Shown here one piece after another: positions 49,761 through 58,046 of a stretch of DNA of 64,000 bases (its first letter is position 1; each line of letters opens with the position of its first letter). The position numbers were made by a program, and so were the translations under genes. The stretch is from assembly GCA_011390165.1 (NCBI GenBank), contig JAABSV010000011.1, positions 29,005-93,004 of the forward strand, written 5' to 3'. This DNA comes from Desulfobulbaceae bacterium (GTDB lineage Bacteria > Desulfobacterota > Desulfobulbia > Desulfobulbales > Desulfocapsaceae). The notes beneath the pieces were generated by a model, which was not told the DNA's origin, searched no databases, and saw nothing but the letters and a program-made list of their open reading frames with translations.

Positions 49761-50394
49761 CAGCTGCCCACCCGGCACTCCCGGGAACTACCCTTCCGAC
49801 TGCGAGATCCTTGCCGGCTACCGGGCACGGGCACAGGAAAAAAGTACTGCGACCACCAATCCGGAACGGCAGCTGGCCCTGGCCAGGGCCCGGGAGATTC
49901 GCCTGCTCCTCCTCGACGTCGACGGGGTCCTCACTGATGGTTCCCTCCTCTATGGCCGAGACGCTGCCGAAAGCAAGTCGTTCCACACCCAGGACGGCTT
50001 TGGCCTCCGCCTGCTGCGGGAAGCCGGAGTGGCCACCGGCATCATCACCGCCCGAAGCTCCGAGGTGGTGGCCCGCAGGGCTGCCGAACTGCAGATGACA
50101 CACATCCACCAAGGGGTGGCCAACAAAAACGATGCCTTCCGGGAAATCGTCGCCACCACCGGTTTGAAACCCTTTCAGATTGCCTACATGGGTGACGACT
50201 GGCTCGACCTCGTCGTTCTTCACCAGGTCGGTCTGGCCATCGCGCCCGCCAACGCCGTGGCCGCAGTACGGGAAACGGCCCATTTCGTCACCCTGGAAAG
50301 CGGGGGACAGGGGGCGGTGCGTACCGCCTGTGAACTGATCCTGGAGGGGCAGGCACTTCTTGCCGGCCTGCTCCAGAAGTACCGGAGTCGATGA
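49753..50394 (+). CDS. kdsC: KDO-8-phosphate phosphatase
   Basis: A 213-residue HAD-family phosphatase that removes phosphate from KDO-8-P. The nucleophile motif L-L-L-D-V-D-G-V-L-T-D-G lies near residues 53-64. I-I-T-A-R-S-S near 97 and the Mg motif Y-M-G-D-D-W-L-D near 146 complete the active site. An N-terminal extension of about 45 residues, beginning M-S-D-S-C-P-P-G, precedes the catalytic core; part of it may not be translated. The ATG overlaps the kdsA end by 8 nt and its stop overlaps lptC. Confidence 0.94.
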   Translation: MSDSCPPGTPGNYPSDCEILAGYRARAQEKSTATTNPERQLALARAREIRLLLLDVDGVLTDGSLLYGRDAAESKSFHTQDGFGLRLLREAGVATGIITARSSEVVARRAAELQMTHIHQGVANKNDAFREIVATTGLKPFQIAYMGDDWLDLVVLHQVGLAIAPANAVAAVRETAHFVTLESGGQGAVRTACELILEGQALLAGLLQKYRSR

Positions 50395-50972
50395 GTTTTC
50401 ACCGCAACACCATCTGGTTGGTCCCCCTGCTGCTGATGGCCAGTTTTCCCCTCTGGTCTCCGCCTCTGGGCGACTTCCTCGCCCCGCGCGGCAGCTTCGA
50501 CGAGACACCGGCAGCGCCGCAGGACGAATCCAGCCACAACTTCAATATGGACAAGGTGAAGGTACTGCAGAACCAGGCCGGTCGAAATACCGCCATGGTC
50601 ATTGCCGCCAGTGCCCGAACCGACGAAAATCCCGAGCTCCTCAAGCTGACGGAGGTGGATGCGGAGATCTACGACGACCAGGGCAACATCACCCATATCG
50701 TTGCCGGAACCGGCAGCTACAACACCTCCAACCGGCTGCTCACCTTGACCGACGAGGTGGTCGTTCACAAGATGCATGATGGTCAGACTCTCTACACCGA
50801 CCTCCTTGAATACCATGGTCAGTGGCGGACGGTGCGCTGCCCGGAGCGGGTACGTATCGTTGCCGAGCAGGTGGAGATCATCGGCGGCAGTCTCGATTAC
50901 GATATCCCCACCCAGACCTACGAATTCAGTGAGGGAGTCCACTGTACCCTGCTAGGCTTCGTCGAGCCCTGA
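50391..50972 (+). CDS. lptC: LPS export protein LptC
   Basis: A 193-residue protein with one N-terminal membrane anchor (about residues 8-28) and a periplasmic beta-jellyroll that passes LPS from the LptBFG transporter to LptA. Visible are the I-Y-D-D-Q-G-N near residue 88 and the short beta repeats ending L-T-L-T-D-E-V-V-V-H near 118. The start overlaps the kdsC stop. LptA, the usual next gene, is not here: the convergent trmO gene overlaps the last 21 bases. Confidence 0.85.
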   Translation: MSFHRNTIWLVPLLLMASFPLWSPPLGDFLAPRGSFDETPAAPQDESSHNFNMDKVKVLQNQAGRNTAMVIAASARTDENPELLKLTEVDAEIYDDQGNITHIVAGTGSYNTSNRLLTLTDEVVVHKMHDGQTLYTDLLEYHGQWRTVRCPERVRIVAEQVEIIGGSLDYDIPTQTYEFSEGVHCTLLGFVEP

Positions 50973-51725
50973 CCCGGCGGCTACCCAATCTGCCACCTCC
51001 TCACAGCCCTCCACCACCGCCCCATCCTGCTCCACCCGCCAACGGATGTTCAGTTCCCAGAGACGCATCCCGAACTGCTGCTCCGGCCGACTGCGCTGGC
51101 TGGCCGGGCGGGGGTCATGGCGGATCAGTTCACCGATCAACTGAAGCAGATTACGACCGGTTCGCTCTCGATATTCCCGGCAAAAAGCCTCGGCCTCCCT
51201 GGAAAAGCGTACCTCGCTGAGCGCCTCTTTTCCCACCCCGTACCCGGCACTGGCCGTGGGAATACTGTCGCTGTAAGGGATGTACGGCTTGATATCGATT
51301 ACCGGGGTGCCATCGAGAAAATCGATTCCGGAAAGTTCCAGAATGCATCGGTGCGGTCGGCAGTCTATCTTCTCCAGACGGACAGCTGACAGGCCAAGAT
51401 GGTTGGGGCGATGTGGGCTGCGACTGGCCAGAACCCCCACCTTTACCCTGCCGCCCAGTGAAGGCGGGCGGACCGATGCCTTCCACCCCTCGACCAGGGT
51501 CTGGTGAAAAAGGAAATGCACCCAGATATGGCTGAACTGCTCCAACCCACGGAGCAGCTCCGGCCGGCCGAAGGGGGAGAGCAGTTCCAGGCGGGCGGTT
51601 GCCGACGGAGCAATTCCCGGTTGGCGGGGTATGCCGAATTTCTCCTTGAAGCAGGAGTGAATAATGCCAATGGGCCGGATGAGAATAGCCTGCCCCCCAC
51701 CGTTATCCCCTTCTCTTTCCCCCAT
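50952..51725 (-). CDS. trmO: tRNA (t6A37)-N6-methyltransferase TrmO family protein
   Basis: A 257-residue protein of the YaeB/TrmO family that methylates threonylcarbamoyladenosine 37 of tRNA(Thr). The core shows I-G-I-I-H-S-C-F near residue 18, G-L-E-Q-F-S-H-I-W-V near 60, and the diagnostic R-S-P-H-R-P-N-H-L-G-L-S near 101-112. The following D-F-L-D-G-T-P-V-I-D-I-K-P-Y near 133-146 is also characteristic. The C-terminal 80 residues are more variable. The gene is convergent with lptC and divergent from the nik operon. Confidence 0.92.
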   Translation of the reverse strand: MGEREGDNGGGQAILIRPIGIIHSCFKEKFGIPRQPGIAPSATARLELLSPFGRPELLRGLEQFSHIWVHFLFHQTLVEGWKASVRPPSLGGRVKVGVLASRSPHRPNHLGLSAVRLEKIDCRPHRCILELSGIDFLDGTPVIDIKPYIPYSDSIPTASAGYGVGKEALSEVRFSREAEAFCREYRERTGRNLLQLIGELIRHDPRPASQRSRPEQQFGMRLWELNIRWRVEQDGAVVEGCEEVADWVAAGSGLDEA

Positions 51726-51825
51726 TTCCTCTCCTTTCTCCTTCGTTCGGCTCTCTGTACGCCGTCAGCAAAACAAGCACCCCAGCATGCAGCATGGCAC
51801 CGGCAAGTCGACGGCGCCAAAACGG

Positions 51826-51854
51826 TTGACAGCCAGTGGCTGCCCGGGTACTAT
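51826..51854 (+). promoter_or_regulatory. Sigma-70-type promoter of the nik operon
   Basis: TTGACA at 51826-51831 (perfect) and TACTAT at 51849-51854 (one base off) are 17 bases apart. Transcription would begin near 51861, giving a leader of about 90 nt before nikM. The leader includes the 14-bp palindrome GGCCGGTACCGGCC, which may be a regulator site or an RNA hairpin. Confidence 0.7.
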
Positions 51855-51951
51855 CACATAAAAAATTTCTTCGTGTTACCGGTTGCCATGGCCGGTACCG
51901 GCCAACAAGGGGGAAGAACTCCCATAATTTCCTCCCGGAGAAACGCCAACC

Positions 51952-52554
51952 ATGCATATTTCCGAAGGTGTTCTCAGCCCACCAGTCCTTCTCGCCGGAG
52001 CCGCAATAACGGTGGTGGGGACCGCCATTGGCCTGAAGAGGCTGGACTACGAGCGGGTCATGACCGTCTCTCTCCTCACCGCCACCTTTTTTGTGGCCTC
52101 GCTGATCCACGTGCCGGTGGGGCCAGGCAACGTCCACCTGGTCCTGGGGGGATTGCTCGGTCTCCTCCTTGGCTGGGCCTGCTTCCCCACCATCCTGGTG
52201 GCCCTGCTCCTGCAGACCCTGTTTTTCCAATACGGCGGCTTTCTGGTCCTTGGGGCCAACACCGCCTCAATGGCCCTGCCGGCCCTGCTCTGCAGCCTGC
52301 TCCTTCGTCCGTGGCTCAAGGAGGGACGAAAGCGTGCCGCTGCCGCCTTCGTCGCCGGTTTCCTGGCCATCCTCGGCTCGTCGCTGCTGATGGCCTTGGC
52401 CCTGGCGGCAAGCGATCGGGGCTTTGTCCGCTCGGCCCAGATTCTGGTCGCCGCCCACCTCCCCCTGATGGTCGTCGAGGGAATCATTACCATGTTCGCT
52501 GTCGCTTTTCTCGCCAAAGTACAACCGGAATTCCTCGGACTGGAGAGACCATGA
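51952..52554 (+). CDS. nikM: ECF-type nickel/cobalt transporter substrate-binding subunit (NikM/CbiM)
   Basis: A 200-residue integral membrane S-component. The N-terminus M-H-I-S-E-G-V-L is the conserved metal-binding start of NikM/CbiM, where the terminal amine and His2 bind the metal. The later G-P-G-N-V-H-L near residue 58 and Q-Y-G-G-F-L-V-L-G-A-N near 90 are also family-typical. Six or seven helices are visible. The downstream NikL- and NikK-type genes point to nickel rather than cobalt, although cobalt is possible. It overlaps the next gene by ATGA. Confidence 0.92.
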   Translation: MHISEGVLSPPVLLAGAAITVVGTAIGLKRLDYERVMTVSLLTATFFVASLIHVPVGPGNVHLVLGGLLGLLLGWACFPTILVALLLQTLFFQYGGFLVLGANTASMALPALLCSLLLRPWLKEGRKRAAAAFVAGFLAILGSSLLMALALAASDRGFVRSAQILVAAHLPLMVVEGIITMFAVAFLAKVQPEFLGLERP

Positions 52555-53165
52555 GCCATCCCCGCATCACGGTTCCTTCCCTCGCCTTGCTTACCGCCCT
52601 CTTTCTCCTCATTTCAGGCGGAGACTGCTTTGCCCACAAGATGCGGGTCTTTGCCTGGGAAGAACAGGACGATATCGCCTGCGAGGCAAGATTCAGCGGT
52701 GGCCGACCGGCCCGGAACGTCAAGGTAGAGGTTTCCGACCAGAGGAGCGGTGCGATCCTCCTGACAGGCGAAACCGACGATGATGGCAACTTTCGCTTCC
52801 CCACCCCCATCGACCATGGCGGACTCCTCATCGTCGTTGCCGGCAGTGATGGCCACCAGGCCAGCTGGCAACTTGCCGCCGCTCCGGTTGCCGCAGCCTC
52901 TCCCCTCCCAGCCACGGACCAGGCCAGGTTAACAACCACCCCTCTCGACAACAGCACACCGCCAGTGGTGGTCAGTGAGGAGCGGCTGCAGCGCCTGATC
53001 AGCGAGGCAGTTGCCGCCGAACTGGCCCCGATCAAACGGGCCCTGGCCGAAAATGCCGAATCGTCACCAAACCTGCAGGATATCCTCGGAGGTATAGGTT
53101 ACCTCCTTGGACTTGCAGGAATTATTGCCTACGGCAGGGCCCAGAAGAAACGAAAAAATCCTTAA
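52551..53165 (+). CDS. nikL: NikL-like accessory protein of the nickel ECF transporter
   Basis: A 204-residue protein with a signal peptide (residues 1-28) ending F-A-H-K-M. A beta-sandwich domain with V-E-V-S-D-Q-R-S-G and T-D-D-D-G-N-F-R-F-P near residue 75 follows, resembling carboxypeptidase regulatory domains. An Ala/Pro-rich linker and one C-terminal helix (about residues 180-196) with a basic tail complete it. This form is that of NikL. The exposed His after signal cleavage could bind metal. It starts within the nikM stop. Confidence 0.75.
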   Translation: MSHPRITVPSLALLTALFLLISGGDCFAHKMRVFAWEEQDDIACEARFSGGRPARNVKVEVSDQRSGAILLTGETDDDGNFRFPTPIDHGGLLIVVAGSDGHQASWQLAAAPVAAASPLPATDQARLTTTPLDNSTPPVVVSEERLQRLISEAVAAELAPIKRALAENAESSPNLQDILGGIGYLLGLAGIIAYGRAQKKRKNP

Positions 53166-53188
53166 ACCACCGCCTCAGGAGTATCTCT

Positions 53189-53965
53189 ATGCAAAAAACC
53201 GCCACCCTTTTCTTTGCTTTTTTGCTGCTCGGCCACATTGAAGCCGCGGCCCATTTCGGCATGCTGATTCCCGACGCTCCACGGATCACTGGGGAGAATC
53301 CCGCCACCACCCTCACCCTCTCCTTTTCCCACCCTTTTGAACAGGTGGGCATGGACCTGTCCAGGCCGGAAAAATTCACCGTCACCGCCAATGGCAAGAC
53401 CACCAACCTCCTCGAAACTCTCCAGCCGGCAACAATACTGGCTCACCAGGGGTGGCAAAGCAGCTACACCTTCAACCGGCCCGGGGTATACCATTTCGTC
53501 ATGGAGCCGGCCCCCTACTGGGAAGCGGCCGAAGACCTCTCCATCATCCACTATACCAAGACCATAATCCCGGCCTTTGCCGACGATGTCGGCTGGGATC
53601 AGCCCCTCGGACTACCCACCGAGATCGTCCCCCTGCTCCGTCCCTTCGGTAACTATGCCGGCAACAGCTTCACCGGTCAGGTTTTTCTGCACGGAAAACC
53701 GGTGGCCGGGGCAGAAGTCGAGGTGGAATTCTATCATCCCGGCCAGCACCTGGAGGCCCCCAGCGACCACCACATCACCCAACTGATCAAGGCTGACGGG
53801 CAGGGAATTTTCACCTTTACCTGCCCACTCCCCGGCTGGTGGGGCTTCGCCGCACTGAATGAGGCTGACTACACCATCAAGAACCCGGCCGGAGAGGAGA
53901 AGGGGGTGGAGATCGGCGCCGTCCTCTGGCTCTACTTCGACGAAACGCCGAAAATCGGTCGGTAA
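53189..53965 (+). CDS. nikK: DUF4198-family periplasmic protein (NikK-like)
   Basis: A 258-residue exported protein with a Sec signal (M-Q-K-T-A to E-A-A-A-H) and a DUF4198 body. It shows an immediate post-signal His (A-H-F-G-M), and later H-P-F-E-Q, H-Q-G-W-Q, and the beta-domain H-G-K-P-V-A-G-A-E-V-E-V near 172-183. D-H-H near 199 is a likely metal site. DUF4198 proteins named NikK accompany NikMLQO systems and are thought to catch nickel in the periplasm. AGGAG lies before the ATG. Confidence 0.82.
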   Translation: MQKTATLFFAFLLLGHIEAAAHFGMLIPDAPRITGENPATTLTLSFSHPFEQVGMDLSRPEKFTVTANGKTTNLLETLQPATILAHQGWQSSYTFNRPGVYHFVMEPAPYWEAAEDLSIIHYTKTIIPAFADDVGWDQPLGLPTEIVPLLRPFGNYAGNSFTGQVFLHGKPVAGAEVEVEFYHPGQHLEAPSDHHITQLIKADGQGIFTFTCPLPGWWGFAALNEADYTIKNPAGEEKGVEIGAVLWLYFDETPKIGR

Positions 53966-53984
53966 GGCAACAAGGGCCAAGGCC

Positions 53985-54761
53985 ATGATCGATGAACCGT
54001 TTGCGCGGGGAGACTCCCCCCTGCACCAGCGCGACCCCAGAGTGAAGCTGATCGCTGCTGCCGCCCTGGTCAGCGTGGTTGCCCTTACGGGCAGTTTCAC
54101 GGTGACGCTCCTGGCCCTGGCCCTGGCCGGCGGCCTGCTCCTTTTGGCCCGACTGGATTCTCTGGCGGTCGGCAAACGTTTGCTCGCCACCAACACCTTC
54201 ACCCTCTTTCTCCTCATTACCCTGCCCCTCACCTATGACGGCTCAGTCGGCTCGGGTAGCCAGACTTTCCTCCATCTCGGTCCGGTACCGCTGAGCAGCG
54301 AAGGACTCCGTCTGGCCCTGCTGATCGGACTGAAAACCAACACCATCTTCCTGGCTCTGCTCGCTCTGCTGGCCACCTCAACCATCGCCACCATCGGCCA
54401 TGCCCTGGAGAGTCTCGGTTGCCCACGCCGACTCTGCTTTCTCTTTCTCTTCTCCTACCGCTATATCTTTGTCATCCACCAGGCGTACCAGAAATTGCGG
54501 CGGGCAGCAGAGCTGCGCTGTTTCATCCCGGGTACCACCCTGCACACCTATCGGACATTCGGCTACATGTTCGGCATGACCCTGGTCCACAGTTGGAACC
54601 GTTCCCAGCGGATCCACCAGGCCATGCTGCTGCGCGGCTTCAACGGCCGGCTGGTCCCCCTGGCCCGCCATACGCTTGACCACCGGGACCAGATCTTCCT
54701 CATAACCCTGCTCCTTTGTTGCGCCCTGCTGGCGACCATTCCGCTGTGGTGGCCAGGTTGA
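53985..54761 (+). CDS. nikQ: ECF transporter T-component (NikQ/CbiQ)
   Basis: A 258-residue membrane protein of the CbiQ/EcfT family with five or six helices. The N-terminus has the typical S-P-L-H-Q-R-D-P-R-V-K-L near residues 11-22, and two coupling-helix Ala-Arg-Gly-type motifs occur: R-A-A-E-L-R near 175 and A-M-L-L-R-G-F near 210-216. It links NikM to the ATPase NikO. The ATG at 53985 lies 19 nt after nikK. The next gene is an unexpected GTPase before nikO. Confidence 0.9.
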   Translation: MIDEPFARGDSPLHQRDPRVKLIAAAALVSVVALTGSFTVTLLALALAGGLLLLARLDSLAVGKRLLATNTFTLFLLITLPLTYDGSVGSGSQTFLHLGPVPLSSEGLRLALLIGLKTNTIFLALLALLATSTIATIGHALESLGCPRRLCFLFLFSYRYIFVIHQAYQKLRRAAELRCFIPGTTLHTYRTFGYMFGMTLVHSWNRSQRIHQAMLLRGFNGRLVPLARHTLDHRDQIFLITLLLCCALLATIPLWWPG

Positions 54762-54929
54762 ACAGGGCCGGCAGACTGCCACCCGCCGGATTCCCTTGCC
54801 GGAAAGCCACTCCCTGTGGTATCTCTCCGTCAACAGTTTCCAGGACAGCCGCCAGACACGGCTCTTCCCCCGGCACCGACTCTCCCCACCCGGAGATCGC
54901 TATACCTTTTTTATAACGGAGCAACCAGA

Positions 54930-56000
54930 GTGAAAATCGGCATCATCGGCCTGCCTCAGAGCGGCAAGAAAACCCTCTTCCAGACCCTCACCGGCAGCCC
55001 TTTGCGGGAACAGAGCGGCCCGGCCAAGGCAGTTCCCGGCAACGCCGAAATACTCGACCCACGCTTCGAGCAGCTGGTGGCCATGTACCAACCCCTAAAG
55101 GCTGTCCGGGCCCGGGTTGAGCTGATGCTCCTGCCACGGATAGAGGCGGAAAACATCAGTAAAGGCGATATCTTCCAGGATATCGCCGATGTCGATGGGC
55201 TCTGCCATGTGGTCCGCGCTTTCAACGACGATGCCATCTACCATGCCGCTGGATCGGTTGACCCACTCCGCGACGTGGCCACGGTCAATGCCGAGTTGAT
55301 CATCCACGACCAGATTTTCGTCGAAAAGCGAATTGAACGGCTGACTGCCGGCTTAAAAAAGATCAAGGACGACAAACAGCAGCAAGAACTGGAACTGATG
55401 CAACGGATGCAGACCCACCTCGAGGCGGAATTGCCCCTCCGCCTTCTGCCGCTCAGTGATGAAGAAGAGCCCCTGGTCCGCAGTTACCCTCTGATCACCC
55501 GCAAGGAGATGATTCTGGTCTTCAACCTCGGTGAAAACGAACTCGGCCAGAGCAGGCTGCAGGAGGAAGTGGCGGACCTGTGCCGGCGTGACAGGATGGC
55601 GGCAATGGTAGTCTCCGCCCAGGTTGAGTCGGAGATTGCCCTTCTTGAGTCGGAGGAGGAACGGCGTGAATTTCTTGCCGACCTGGGAATAAGTGAAGCG
55701 GCCCTGGGCACCCTGACCAGGCTCTGCCTTGAGGCATTGGGATTGATCTCTTTTTTCACCGTCGGCAAAGATGAGGTGCGGCAGTGGCTGGTTCGCCGGC
55801 ACTCTCCGGCGCCGGTGGCCGCCGGGGTTATCCACTCCGACCTGCAGCGCGGCTTTATCCGCGCCGAACTGATGCGCTGCGATGAGTTATTGGCCTGCGG
55901 CAGTGAGGCCGAGTTGAAAAAAGCCGGCAAGATCTCCCTGCAGGGCAAGGAGTATATCGTCGAAGACGGTGATATTCTCAACATCCGCTTCAAGGTTTGA
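54930..56000 (+). CDS. Divergent YchF-type GTPase/ATPase (DUF933), inside the nik operon
   Basis: A 356-residue P-loop protein beginning V-K-I-G-I-I-G-L-P-Q-S-G-K-K-T-L-F, equivalent to the YchF G1 site. The middle has a long helical region (about residues 125-190) and the end carries the DUF933/TGS-like domain: A-A-G-V-I-H-S-D near residue 302, R-G-F-I-R-A-E and G-K-E-Y-I-V-E-D-G-D near 340. The usual N-K-x-D-like specificity motif is not clear. It is shorter and more diverged than housekeeping YchF. It lies between nikQ and nikO, 10 nt before nikO, which implies coexpression with nickel transport. GTG start with CGGAG. Confidence 0.85.
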   Translation: MKIGIIGLPQSGKKTLFQTLTGSPLREQSGPAKAVPGNAEILDPRFEQLVAMYQPLKAVRARVELMLLPRIEAENISKGDIFQDIADVDGLCHVVRAFNDDAIYHAAGSVDPLRDVATVNAELIIHDQIFVEKRIERLTAGLKKIKDDKQQQELELMQRMQTHLEAELPLRLLPLSDEEEPLVRSYPLITRKEMILVFNLGENELGQSRLQEEVADLCRRDRMAAMVVSAQVESEIALLESEEERREFLADLGISEAALGTLTRLCLEALGLISFFTVGKDEVRQWLVRRHSPAPVAAGVIHSDLQRGFIRAELMRCDELLACGSEAELKKAGKISLQGKEYIVEDGDILNIRFKV

Positions 56001-56010
56001 GCAAGCGACC

Positions 56011-56724
56011 ATGCTCGAACTGCGTCAGGTCAGCTACAGATACCCGCAGGCAGCCTCACCGGTCCTGGAGGATCTCGACTTTACCGTGGCCGACAGCCGG
56101 CTGGGGATCATCGGCCCAAACGGTTGCGGGAAAACCACCCTGCTCCACCTGCTGGTCGGCCTTCTCCGCCCTGATCGAGGAGAACTTCTCTGCCATGGCC
56201 AACCGGTGCGGAGCCGGGCAGACCTTCGCGCCCTGCGCCGGGAGGTTGGTTTTCTTTTTCAGAACTCGGACGACCAGCTCTTCTCACCGACGGTCCTTGA
56301 GGATGTCGCTTTCGGCCCCCTCAACCTTGGCCACTCCCCCGCCGAGGCGGCCGAGATTGCCGTCCACACCCTGGAAAACCTTGGCCTGCATGGTTTTGAA
56401 GAACGGATCACCCATCGCCTCTCCGGCGGAGAGAAAAAACTGGTCGCCCTGGCAACGATCCTCGCCATGCGCCCGAAACTGCTCCTCCTCGACGAACCGA
56501 CGAACAATCTCGACCCGCAAACCCGGCAGCGGTTGATCGACATCCTGAAAAATCTCGATCTATCTCAGGTAATCATCTCCCACGACTGGAATTTCCTCGA
56601 CCACACCACCACAGCCCTCTACGCCCTTGAAGAGGGGCGCATCCACCGGTGCGACGCGGCCCAGATCCATGTCCATCGCCACCTGCACCGTGCTGGTGAC
56701 CATCCGCACCATCACCATCCCTAA
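56011..56724 (+). CDS. nikO: ECF transporter ATPase (NikO/CbiO) with His-rich tail
   Basis: A 237-residue ABC ATPase with Walker A G-P-N-G-C-G-K-T-T near residues 35-43, Q-loop F-Q-N-S-D-D-Q-L-F near 82, signature L-S-G-G-E-K-K near 138, Walker B L-L-L-L-D-E-P-T near 157 and the switch His I-S-H-D-W near 190. The C-terminus is unusual for an ABC ATPase: the last 18 residues contain eight His, ending D-H-P-H-H-H-H-P. Such tails occur in nickel-handling proteins and support nickel as the transported metal. The end is convergent with the thioesterase gene. Confidence 0.92.
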   Translation: MLELRQVSYRYPQAASPVLEDLDFTVADSRLGIIGPNGCGKTTLLHLLVGLLRPDRGELLCHGQPVRSRADLRALRREVGFLFQNSDDQLFSPTVLEDVAFGPLNLGHSPAEAAEIAVHTLENLGLHGFEERITHRLSGGEKKLVALATILAMRPKLLLLDEPTNNLDPQTRQRLIDILKNLDLSQVIISHDWNFLDHTTTALYALEEGRIHRCDAAQIHVHRHLHRAGDHPHHHHP

Positions 56725-56767
56725 ACCTGCCGACCGGATACTTCCATAGGCCAACCCCTTGGGGGAA

Positions 56768-57301
56768 TCACAAAGTCGCCTCCCCCAACTCCAGCCACTC
56801 CGGATCATCGGCCAGCTGACAGACCCGCCAATCTTCCCCCTGATGGTCAAAATCGGCAATCTTGTCGATCTCCATTTTCAGATATCGGCCACTGCCGGCG
56901 ACGGCCACCTGGCCGTCGGCAAGCACAATTTCACCGGTACCGGTGAAAAAGCGTTTGTCTTCCTTGGTGATCCGGGCCACGACCCGGATCTCGTCATCAA
57001 TGGGGATCGGACGACGCAGCTGCATGGAAAAATCGACGGTTACCCCCCATACCGAATCGGCATGGCGAAGCATCACCGCCCGACCGATGGTCTCGTCAAG
57101 AACGGTGGCGGCTATCCCCCCGTGCAGACGACCAGGATAGCCCTGATGTTCGGCCTGTGGCTGAAAAAAGGCGGCCAGCAGATCACCCTCCAGTTCGTAA
57201 AACCGTCCCCCCAGGCCAAAGCGGTTCTCGACTCCACAGACAAGACACATCCGGGAGTTTGGTTGCTTCCTGATTACCCGCAAACGCATAGCGTACTCCA
57301 C
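56768..57301 (-). CDS. PaaI/hotdog-fold thioesterase family protein
   Basis: A 177-residue protein with a hotdog fold. The segment H-Q-G-Y-P-G-R-L-H-G-G-I near residues 52-63 and D-E-T near 70 carry the PaaI-type active site, and V-T-V-D-F-S-M-Q-L-R-R-P-I near 88-100 is the next strand. The N-terminal C-L-V-C-G near 19-23 may bind a metal or be structural. It probably hydrolyses an acyl-CoA thioester. It stands alone and is convergent with nikO. Confidence 0.85.
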   Translation of the reverse strand: MEYAMRLRVIRKQPNSRMCLVCGVENRFGLGGRFYELEGDLLAAFFQPQAEHQGYPGRLHGGIAATVLDETIGRAVMLRHADSVWGVTVDFSMQLRRPIPIDDEIRVVARITKEDKRFFTGTGEIVLADGQVAVAGSGRYLKMEIDKIADFDHQGEDWRVCQLADDPEWLELGEATL

Positions 57302-57434
57302 TCTCGATGAATCCTGGCCCCCCGGTTAGCCGGCTTGTACCGCGATTACTTCTCTCTGGCCTGATCTGCTGCCGTCGAGGCCGGCAGATTCCAGTTATGG
57401 GGGGTATCCTTGTGGCCGGAGCAGGAGATGTCGC

Positions 57435-58046
57435 TCAGACCGACTGCTCGGTGCCGGGTGGTCCCTGAAGGAGCATCTCGGCGATGGTCAACCGCAGGCG
57501 GGGCAACTCCGGCCGGTGTTGCTGGCGAAACTCTCGTTCCAGGCGGGCCAGACGGTGGAAAAATGCACTCCGATCAACCTCCGGAAGGGCCTTTGCGGAA
57601 GTGCCGGCAACAATCTCCTGACAGCGGAAACAACCTGGAAAACGGAGAACCTGCCCGTCCGGCCGGCGCATTCTCGCCGGTACCCCATGGGTCCGGCACA
57701 CCAGCAGGCGATGGGAATAGAGTTGGCAAAGACCCTCATCGTTCAAGGGACACATCAGCTGGGGTCGCTCACCGGCGGCAATTAAACGGGCAGATTCCCT
57801 CAGGTAGCGGCCGGCCAACTCCCGTACGCGCTCCTGCCGCGGCTCTGGCAGTTGGCTGAGCCCAAGGCGGAAATAGGCCCACTCCACGTAGCTGTGGTGG
57901 AGGAAATAGGAATCGCAGCAGTTGTCCGGACACCCCTGGCAGGAAAGACCCAAAACCCCGGCAACCCTGGCATACTCTCTCTCCAGGCCGGCGTAAATCT
58001 GCTCCAACTCGCCAATCTGGGCGGCGGAAAGGACCGACTCAGTCAT
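57435..58046 (-). CDS. YkgJ-like cysteine-cluster protein (copy 2)
   Basis: A 203-residue protein of the YkgJ/UPF0153-type zinc or iron chelating family. Cysteine motifs are C-Q-G-C-P-D-N-C-C near residues 36-44, C-P-L-N-D-E-G-L-C near 99-107 and C-R-T-H-G near 117. A final F-P-G-C-F-R-C near 138 could add ligands. The ATG at 58046 follows AAAGG and overlaps the end of the AMMECR1 gene by 8 nt, so they are coupled. The function is unknown; the family is sometimes linked to metal delivery. Confidence 0.82.
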   Translation of the reverse strand: MTESVLSAAQIGELEQIYAGLEREYARVAGVLGLSCQGCPDNCCDSYFLHHSYVEWAYFRLGLSQLPEPRQERVRELAGRYLRESARLIAAGERPQLMCPLNDEGLCQLYSHRLLVCRTHGVPARMRRPDGQVLRFPGCFRCQEIVAGTSAKALPEVDRSAFFHRLARLEREFRQQHRPELPRLRLTIAEMLLQGPPGTEQSV

